The notes beneath the pieces are model-generated. The model was not told the DNA's origin, made no database searches, and saw only the letters and a list, made by a program, of their open reading frames with translations. A stretch of DNA of 25,462 nucleotides from a virus. This document shows, one piece after another, positions 15,601 through 25,000 of the stretch (position 1 is the first letter of the stretch; each line of letters opens with the position of its first letter). Where the stretch lies: positions 1 to 25,462 of the IMG/VR virus record IMGVR_UViG_3300027969_000397. One strand, 5' to 3'. The position numbers and the translations under genes are program-made.

Positions 15601-16080
15601 GATAGTTTGAGGATTGCATTTGGGTCAAATTTAGATTTAATAAAATCTATATCAGACGAGATAATATATCATCCTGTTTCTTATAAAGTTTTATTTGGCC
15701 CTACGGCTGATGTAAAACTACAGGCAAAATTTAAAATTGTTAAAAATCCCAATAAATTAATTAACGATAATGATCTAAAGGTTAGAGTTATCAATGCAAT
15801 AAACGACTTCTTTGATATTAACAATTGGGATTTTGGCGATAGATTCTATGTGAGTGAAATGATAACATATGTTGTAAACACAGTCTCACCCGATATCAGC
15901 AACATGGTAATTCTTCCAAGGCAAATAACGCAGTCGTTTGGCAGCTTGTTTGAAATACAAAGTAGAGTTGACGAAATTTTTGTTAGCGGTGCTACAGTTG
16001 ATGATATAGAAATAGTTTCTTCTATTTCTGCATCCGAACTTAGAATATCCGTTGATTCAGTTATATCGAGTACAAATTAA
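12679..16080 (+). CDS. 6: gp6-like baseplate wedge protein, enlarged
   Basis: gp6 forms the inner ring of the baseplate wedge, binding gp25, gp53 and gp7. The N-terminus (about residues 20-120: VIIAYFRENYPEDFNDYIESSEYLALIDAIAFLGQSL, then DLASRENFIELAERKESVLRL) aligns well with T4 gp6. QNRMITGEDYNLAPL (428-442) and the C-terminal about 130 residues fit the baseplate J/gp6 fold. At 1133 aa it is nearly twice T4 gp6 (660). The extra material lies mainly between about 480 and 1000 and contains a canonical EF-hand calcium loop at 818-829. The giant gene begins 2 nt after the stop. Confidence 0.92.
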   Translation: MTTTSRQNNLILNEDWTRIYQTFQSADFKSYDFENLRRVIIAYFRENYPEDFNDYIESSEYLALIDAIAFLGQSLSFRIDLASRENFIELAERKESVLRLSKMLSYNAKRNLPSKGLLKFDTVSTTENVLDNNGKNLAQQTIVWNDPTNQNWAEQFITVLNAAMTDNTEFGRSQGSATIDSIPTEQYRFRTSSNDVPIFTYSKVVAGRQMTFELVSTSFKGKEELYEEPPVPGNQIGFIYRNDGKGGTSSNTGFFLMFKQGSLELADFSIDIPTTNELIAVDTNNINNDDVWLFTLNSAGVQLNEWTKVSALIGNNISYNSINSNIRNIYSVITKENDRVDLAFADGVYGNLPQGAFRVYYRTSNGLSYQVAPSEMRGISIAIPYVNKSGVRHTLTVTLSLKYTISSSTPSESVASIRKNAPAQYYTQNRMITGEDYNLAPLSTSQNILKVKAINRVSSGISRNFDLIDASGKYSSINLFAADGLVYKSDIERSLAFKFTNKIDIINFIRNSIEPIFTSTDVYNFYLTKFDKILFTDINYRWNQLTTDVNNSTGYFYNSVDSTILKVGSYTTSTLKYITPGTLIKFTAPAGQSFKKGKLVATNVNDPEQTDRLWTKVVKITGDGTNAGRGVLTSGLGPVQFSDIIPTAAIASRIVPKFINNLSVGLETEMINLMLANLNFGLRYSIADLDWKLVSTSNLNLLGNFSLGKAGDIANTSLDSSWIVAFVKEADEYFIRIRGLNYIFGSLEETRFYFDSAQKTYNGKTGDVVKDQIRILGINTDSNLVYPLIQDIRFEVSDTIKFDDGYQSTDEIKIAFFDADSDGVIDNPEAFEQVVGPDLDLNFLFFIELVDIAGNKIKQFVNNSDNHIVIIQRESLVNVNDYVDGTLIYFYDSDENVVKRVDKSTNTLVLESTYSANIGRAGLKFQYIHNANVDRRIDPSSSNIVDVYLLTRSYNTAFRNYLAGAAAKPEEPNSDSLRIAFGSNLDLIKSISDEIIYHPVSYKVLFGPTADVKLQAKFKIVKNPNKLINDNDLKVRVINAINDFFDINNWDFGDRFYVSEMITYVVNTVSPDISNMVILPRQITQSFGSLFEIQSRVDEIFVSGATVDDIEIVSSISASELRISVDSVISSTN
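15130..15165 (+). other. EF-hand calcium-binding loop inside gp6
   Basis: Residues 818-829 read DADSDGVIDNPE: Asp at 1, 3 and 5, Gly at 6, Ile at 8, Asp at 9 and Glu at 12, a full 12-residue EF-hand ligand set. Only one loop is seen and flanking helices are not obvious, so a single structural calcium site of the thrombospondin/dockerin type is as likely as a true EF hand. Confidence 0.7.
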
Positions 16081-16082
16081 AA

Positions 16083-19000
16083 ATGGCAGATAAAAATTTC
16101 CCCCAAAGTCAAATACCCATTAGAAAAACTTCTGAACTTTTACCTCAGATTTTTCAAACAGCAGCAAACCAAAAATTTCTAGCAGCCACTCTAGATCCGC
16201 TGGTGCAGCCAGGCGTTCTTGAAAAGAAAGTTGGATACGTTGGAAAAAGATATGGAAAAACCTATAAGTCTCAAGATGTTTATCTTGACTCCGACGAAAC
16301 TCTACGAAGCAGGTATCAATTAGAACCCGGAGTCGTAGTCAATCAAAATGAAAAAATAACAAATTTTTACGATTACTTAGATTTTAAAAATCAACTAAAG
16401 TTTTTTGGTAATCTAGGCGATCGAGACGATCTAACAGTATCTCAAGATCATTATACCTGGAATCCTCCTATTGATTGGGACAAGCTGATTAATTATAGAG
16501 AGTATTATTGGGTTCCCGAAGGCCCGCCTGTAATCAAGATTCTTGGACAGGCTCAAAATATCACAAGTACGTATAGAGTTACGGTGGGGGCGGGTAGTGT
16601 TTTTATCTTTACTCCTGACGGATTAACTAACAACCCTGCGTTAACTTTGTACAGAGGTCAAACGTACAAATTTCAAATTTCCGCCGCCGGCAATCCTTTT
16701 GTAATTAGGACAACAATTGATACTGGGTCATTAACTTATAATCCGTTATTTCCGTATTCCAAAGGCCAGTTAACAGTTTTTGATGGAAAAATATGGAAAG
16801 CTAAAAATAATATTAATGCTTCAGACGGTAGTACCATAGATGAAAATTCTGATGACTGGGAATTTGTTGACGTTTCTAACAACACCACATCTTTTGATTA
16901 CACAAAAGGGCTAACAAACAATGGAACAGAAAACGGAACAATTACCTTTACAATTCCGTTAGATTCGCCCGATGTTCTGTTCTACCAAAGTTATACAGAC
17001 CCAAATAAATTTGGTCGATTTATTATCTCTAACATAGAAGACAATACTAAAATTGATATTGAAAAAGAAATTATAGGAAAGGCAACTTATACCAGCAGTA
17101 ATGGTATTTCATTCAGTAATGGCATGGTTGTTTATTTTAGTGGAAAGGTTATTCCTGAAAAATATTCTAAACAATCGATGAACAACAAGTGGGTAGTCGA
17201 GGGAGTGGGCGATCGGATTTCATTAGTAAATGTTGCTGATCTAGTGATTTCTACAACATTTTCAAACACAAGTCCTGAGATCCTATTCGATAACGGTGGA
17301 TTTGATAGTCAGCCGTTTGATGATGCAACAGCATTCCCTAACGACAAAGACTACATTACCGTTAACCGATCCAGCCTAGATTCTAATCCTTGGTCTAGAT
17401 ATAACAGATGGTTTCACCGATCAGTGTTGGATTACGCACATTCTCTTAATGATTCCAGTTTTGAAGCTGCTGAAACAACTAGAGCCAAGCGCCCAATTAT
17501 TGAATTTAAACCAAACTTAAAACTATATAATCACGGAACAGTTGCACAACCAGCAGTAGATTACGTTGATGATTTCACTACCGATGTATTTTCAGTAATA
17601 GAGGGCAGTACTGGTTACATCATCGACGGAGAAAATCTATTTGATGGTGCAAGAATCTTAATCACCAACGATCGTGACATTTTAGCAAATAATCAAATTT
17701 ATATTGTAAAATTTATTACACATCTTAATGTAAAACAGATAAGTCTTATAAGAAGTTCAGAAGTAAACACAGATGTCGGCGAGTGCGTATTAGTTAGACG
17801 CGGCGCAAGAAATAAAGGATTCATGTTCCACTTTGACGGAACAACTTGGATTCGAAGCCAAACAAAAACCAGCGTCAACCAGCAGCCGTTGTTTGACATG
17901 TTTGATAGCGATGAAGTTAGTTTTGGAAACCAAGAAACGTATTCTGTTAGTTCTTTTGCTGGAACACCTATACTAAGTTATAAACTAGGAACCGGTGTAA
18001 TAGATAAAGAGCTTGGATTTAGTATAAGTTATCTTAATATTGATAACGTTGGGGATATACAATTTAATTTTAATTTAGACAGCGACATGTTTGTCTACAA
18101 AGTTGGTCAAAATAGTGTTGAGAAAAATTTAGCAACGGGATTTTATAAATTTAATGACACAAAACAATTTGAAAATGGGTGGATTAAATTAAATCCAGAA
18201 TTCACCCAACCCATAATTGACACAATATTGATTCAGACAACTACTAATAAAATTACAACTACAACAGTTGACTGGGCAACTTTAGATGATAGTGAAATTA
18301 CAAAGATATTATTTTATGTAAACGGAATTCAATCAAGATCTAACTATATTAGAACTGACGGAACTTTTGTTTTTACAAACAATTTTAATATCGGTGATAC
18401 AATAACAATTAAATTATTTGCAAATATTGCCCCAGATGATGGCTATTATGAAATTCCTCTTGGCTTAGAAAAAAATCCTCTAAACGAAAAAATAAAAACG
18501 TTTACACTAGGCCAAGCAGCTGACCATGTGTCTACCGGCTTAGAGATTGCAGATGATTTTATTGGCAAGTATCCGGGAAACAATAATTTACGAGATATAA
18601 GTGGGTATCAAAATTTAACAAGAAGATTTTTAAAACATTCTAGTCCTGCTCCTTTATCAATTATGTTATTATGCGATAAAGAAACAAATATTGTTAAATC
18701 TATTCAGTATGCAAAAAAAGCCTATACTGATTTTAAAAATAGTTTTATAACATTAGCCAATGAATTATATTATGACCAATCGCCTAATGATTTTATAGAT
18801 TCGATATTAGAAGAAATTAGTAAATCTCAAAATTCAAGCAGACCGTTTGCTGGATCAGACATGATTGGTAGCGGTGCATACTCGTCAATTGATTATGTTG
18901 TAGAAGACATAGGAATTAAAACATTTGCACTATCGGAAAAATTTGATTTATTAAAATTAAGTTCTAAGGCTGTATATGTTTACTACAACGGTAGACAGTT

Positions 19001-22000
19001 ATTAGTAAATCGTGATTACGAGTTTAATGCTACCTTTGGTTTTGTTAATTTAAAAATTAATTTAATTGAAGGTGACCGAATTCAAATTAGGGAATATGTT
19101 TCTACAGCCATAAACTTTATTCCTCCAACACCTACTAAATTAGGACTTTACAAAAAGTATACTCCAAGAAAATTTTTAGATGACACCTATCGTGTTCCAA
19201 AAGAAGTTATTCAGGGGCACGATGGCAGCATCACGGTTGCCTACGGCGATTTTAGAGATAATGTGCTGTTAGAATTAGAATATAGAATTTACAATAATAT
19301 TAAACAAGAGTATAACGAAAAAACATTTGACATTGATAGTGTGTTAGGCGGCTACTACGGGAATACACCGTTTGGTAAAGCTGAAGTAGACACTATAGTG
19401 ACCAATGAATTTTTAAAATGGACTTCAGGTACAAGTATTGATTATGTAAGTAATAGCTATTTTGATACAGAACAGGCATTTACGTATACCTATTCAAATA
19501 TGGCTGATCCAACCGGCACTAAAAATTTGCCGGGATACTGGAGAGGAGTATATCTATGGTTCTATGATACAACAAGACCACACCAATGTCCGTGGGAAAT
19601 GTTGGGATTTAGTGAAAAGCCTACATGGTGGGAAAGTGAGTACGGTCCTGCGCCTTACACGTCTAATAATTTAATTCTTTGGGAAGATATTCGTGACGGC
19701 AATATCCGTCAGGGTAATCGCGCTGGTATACAAGATAGATACAAACGCCCGTCGATAACACAACATATTCCGGTAGACAGTGATGGAAATTTATTAAGCC
19801 CGTTAGACTCGGGACTTGCTAGAAACTTTTCATTAATTAATAATCGAGGAGATTTTGTACTAGGTGACATTGGCCCTGTAGAATATGCATGGAGATCTAG
19901 CAGTGAGTGGCCGTTTGCTGTTGCAACTGTGCTTTGTCTATTAAAACCTATTGAATATATTGCTGACGGATTTAATCGATCTACAGTTTCTACAAACAAA
20001 TTAGGTCAAACAACTCATTCTACTACAGAATTATTTTTAACCATTGACGATTTGCTTTATCAGACAACTTTAGATACTCCTGTATCTGGATTGGTAATTT
20101 ATATTACAAATTATTTAAAGAGTAAAGCTTCGGATATTTCTATTTTAAAAGACAAATTGTCGAACCTAGATGTAAAATTATCTAGCAGACTTTCTGGATT
20201 TGTTGACCAAACTCAACAAAAATATATTTTAGATAGTAAAAATCCTAAATCGGTTACAAGCAGTATTTTTATTCCTCCTGAAAATTACGACATACATTTC
20301 AATGTAAGCTCACCAATATCAAATCTTACATATAGTGGAGTTATTTTAGAAAAAACTAATCGTGGATATAAAGTTTCTGGATATGACAATTCTATACCGT
20401 TATTCTATTATTATGAGGCAGTAAATTCTCAAACCGACCCAATCGTGACAATTGGTGGTGTTAGCGACAATTTCTTAGATTGGGCCGGTAATCAATTTTA
20501 TGGAAATGGTATTGTAGCTAGATTTAAAAATAATTATTACAGAAGCTTAAGCAGCCATACAAGTGATTTTGAATTTTCCGAAACTCAGAATAATGTTGTA
20601 ATTTGGAAACAATTGCCTAAGTTGCCAATGATTGGCGGAACTGAGGCACGTAAACGTAGAAATTTCAATAAACTTCAAGTTAAAAAATTATCCTACGGAA
20701 CAGTATTACCTACGATTCAGCAGGTAGTTGATTTTTTATTAGGCTACCAGGAATATCTAAAAAGCGTAGGATTTATTTTTGATTTTTATGATACTGAAAA
20801 TGCAACTGCCAGAGATTGGTTTACGTCAGTTAAAGAGTTTATGTTCTGGAGTCAGCATAACTGGGCTGATGGATCTCTGTTAACCTTAAGTCCGGCCGCG
20901 TCGTTTATAAAATTAAAATTCTCTGTGGGTGTTGCTGACAATATATTAGACAGTTTCTATGACTATCAGGTATTTAAAAATAACGGAACCCCACTTCTAC
21001 CTAGATATATTAATGTAAATAGAGACTTTCAAGAAATATCCATCTCTACTGTAGACACAAATGACGGTATTTATTTTTTAAAATTACATTTTGTTCTCAA
21101 AGAACATATTGTGGTGTTTGACGATAGAACAGTATTCAACGATGTAATCTATGACAAGCCAACTGGCTATCGTCAAGAACGTATAAAAAGTCGTGGCTTC
21201 CGCACCGTTGATTGGGATGGAGATTACACTAGTCCTGGATTCCTATTCGACAATGTTAATATCCAAATATGGCAACCATTTACAGATTATAAACTAGGAG
21301 ATATTGTTGCTTACAAGTCGTATTATTGGACTAGCAAATACAATCAACTAGGATTAGAAGAATTTCAAGATGCAGGATGGACTAAATTAGATTCTACTCC
21401 AAGTAAATCACTAATTCCCAACTTTGATTATAGAATAAATCAGTTTGAAGATTACTACGAAGTCAATACAGACGGTGTTGGATCGAGTCAGCGAGATCTA
21501 GCAAGACATGCAATCGGTTATCAACCAAGAGAATATCTACAAAATCTAGCAGAAGACGAAATAACTCAATTCAGAATTTATCAAGGTTTCATAAGGGAAA
21601 AAGGAACAGCAAACGCTATTGTTAAAGTTTTTGATAAAATCAGTAGAACTCAAGATGATAGTGTTGTGTTAAATGAGGAATGGGCATTTAAATTAGCTCA
21701 ATACGGCGGAACAGACCAGCTCAAAGAATTCGAATTTGAAATTACAAAAGACCAATTCAAAATTAACCCGCAGCCAATTTTAATAACTTACAGCGAAACC
21801 AGCGGAGTTTTGTTAGACCAGTATTTGCAAATCAATTCTTCTAAATTTACAATAGCAGACACTCCGTTTACCACAACGTTAAATCCTTTAGTAAACTATA
21901 CCAATAATTCACGCTCGGCTGGATTTGTCAACAAAAAACATGTTGATTTTATTTTAAAAAATAGAGATGACATATTAAATTTAAACATACGAGAAGTATT

Positions 22001-25000
22001 TGATAATACACATCTTTGGATTACATTTGACAATTCGTCGTGGACGGTTCTACGTTATAATGAAGAATTAGCACTAGGGATAGTTAGGGTAGAAAAAATT
22101 ATTCCCACCGAAATAGAAGTAGAGTTGAGTCGTATTCACAATTTAAAAGTAGGAGACATTGTAGGAATTCGATATGTATTAAATTTAAACGGATTCTTTA
22201 AGATCACAGCAGTCACTAATAAGACTATTATAGTAACTCCTAGTTCTACAGATGTTCCAGAAATAGAAGATAGTACGTCTTCAGTTTTAGGAATATTTAC
22301 AGTTGTAAGATTTTCAACATATCAACAGCTTGATCCACAAAAAACTTCAGTGCTCAAGTTAGGATCAAAGTTGTGGGTAGACAATAACGGGTCTGACAAA
22401 TGGGAAGTCATTGAAAAGACTAAGCAATATACCACATATGAATTTGGTGATTATGGAATTACCACCCCAATAGGGACAGGTACGTCTATTGTCTATCTTG
22501 ATAGCTTAAAACAAATTGCTACCGGTATTCCAGGTTCTGGTTATGTGATGATCTACACCGCTCAGACTGCTGGATCACAAATAACGCTAAAGCAAATTGT
22601 AGCACCACCCGATGGGTTTGAAACAGTAGTATCTGGTTCCTTTGGCAAAGTACTAGCAACAAGCCCAGACAACAAATGGTTGGCAGTGGGATCCCCAAAT
22701 GCCAGCGGTGTAAAAAGCGCCTACCAGGGAGAACTATATCAGTATAGAAGTTATCTTGCAGGAGAGATAGTTCTATATCAAGGTAAACTTTGGGAAGCAG
22801 TCAACAACATTGCATTAGGTGACGGCAGCTCAATTAATTTTAACAGCGAAGATTGGAAACCAGCAACAATTGTAAATGCTAATCCGGCCGCTAGGGGCAA
22901 CGGATTTACCGACCAGGGAATGATATCCTTGTACAAATATGTACAGGGACAATGGGAAATTGCAACTAGTTTTGTTAGTCCAAGACAAGCGGAATTTGAA
23001 GAATTTGGCAGTGCAATATCGATCGGAGTTTCTGGTACAACTTATTACATGGCGGTGTCGGCAGTTGGCTCACTATGTGATCCTGTAATAGGTCCTAACA
23101 CAGGTAAAGGTAGAGTATATCTTTACACATACAATGGAACTGAGTGGGCGCATTTAGAAAATACCAAGTATCTAGGAGTTTACCAACCATCGGCCTTATC
23201 TTTTTACCCTGCTGGATCAATAGTGTGGTCCGAAGGCAGTCTATGGGAAGCATTATACGACAACTATGGAGACGGTAGTTCGTTATCCCTATTGTCAAAC
23301 GACTGGAAAAAATTAGATCCAGTTTCTACCCAATCTTCTTTGCCGACTAACATTGCCATGGACGATGACGGCTCAACTCTAGCAGAAGGTCTGTTAAGTC
23401 CAACTCAACTGGCCGAATTAGTAAAAGAAGGTGACCAATTCGGTATTAGTTTAACTATGAGTCGTGATGGTGGAATTTTAGTTGTTGGGGCACCAAACAG
23501 CGACGGTCAATATTTTGCCAACTATCGAGGAAACTGGAATGTCTATCAAGAATATAGAGAAAATGATGTTGTAAAATGGCAAGGTGGCTATCATAGATTA
23601 ACTGACTCAACAACATCATCAATTACCAGCCTCAATCAATACCCAGATAATGGACTACCTTGGCTAAATGTAGGCGATAGTGCATCACCATCAACAGGTA
23701 AAATTTATGTATACGAAAGAGATGCAAATAATTTGTATTCTCTATCTCAGACAATTACAGCAGAATCTCTTTCTAGTATTAACGATACCACAAATTCTGG
23801 CATCATCGCATCTGGTGATCAATTTGGTTTTGCCATAGACATTGATGCATCGGGAACTACTATTGTTGCAAGTAGTCCGTTAGCCGATATTAATAAACAG
23901 AATCAAGGTGCAGCCTATGTATTTAGACGTGATTCAACTCAACAGCAATATAGATTAAAGCAAAAATTACAAAGTTTTGAATATTTTACCAATGAATATT
24001 TTGGTTCTAGTTTATCTATTACCCCATCGACAGAAAAGATTGTTATATCTGCAAAAAATTCTGGATACTTTATAACAACACAGTTTAACTTAGGTACAAC
24101 ATTTGATAAACGTAGAACTACATTTACTGATCCTAGAGGTTTTCCGGGCCAGGTTTATGTCTACGAACGAAAAGATGAAGGATATTTTTTAGTTGAAAAA
24201 CTAGAAGCTGACTTTCAGTCAGGCGAATCATTTGGATATTCTATAGATGCAGCAAGTTCAATCGTGGTAGTGGGCTCACCTACTTACCAAATTGACGGAT
24301 TGTCGGCCGGTAGAATTAGACTGTTTAAAAAGACTCCAGATACAAATAGTTTTAACACCATTGCACAACAAACTGATCTTATAGATATTGATTTGTTAAA
24401 AAATATTGAACTATACGATAATGTCAATAATAAAAAAATTGCCGACTTAGATATAATTGACGGATTTAAACTTAAAATCTTAGGTACTGCTGAACAAGAA
24501 ATTTCTTTTAAAACTGTTTACGATCCTGCAATATACATAACAGCCACTGAAGATCAAGTAATTGACGAGACACAGGCTTGGTTTGAAAAGAATGTTGGTC
24601 AGATATGGTGGGATCTCAGCGCAGTAAAATATTTAAATTACGAACAAGATGATTTTTCCTATAGAATAGGCAATTGGAATGCACAGGCAGTTGGATCATC
24701 TATAGACATATATGAATGGGTAGCAAGTCCGTTATTACCGTCCGAATGGAGCATATTGGCCGATACCGTAGAAGGACTGGTAGAAGGTATATCAGGCCAA
24801 CCTAAGTTTGTTGATGATACAGTTTTTAACACAAAAGTTTTTTATAATCCTAATACAGGATTAGAAACAGGAACAACTTATTATTACTGGGTCAAATCTA
24901 AAGCAACACTGCCAGACACCAATGGCCGTAGAATATCGGCGGCTTCGATCAAAACAGCAATAGATAATCCAATTGGTTCCGGTATTCCTTTTATTGCGGT

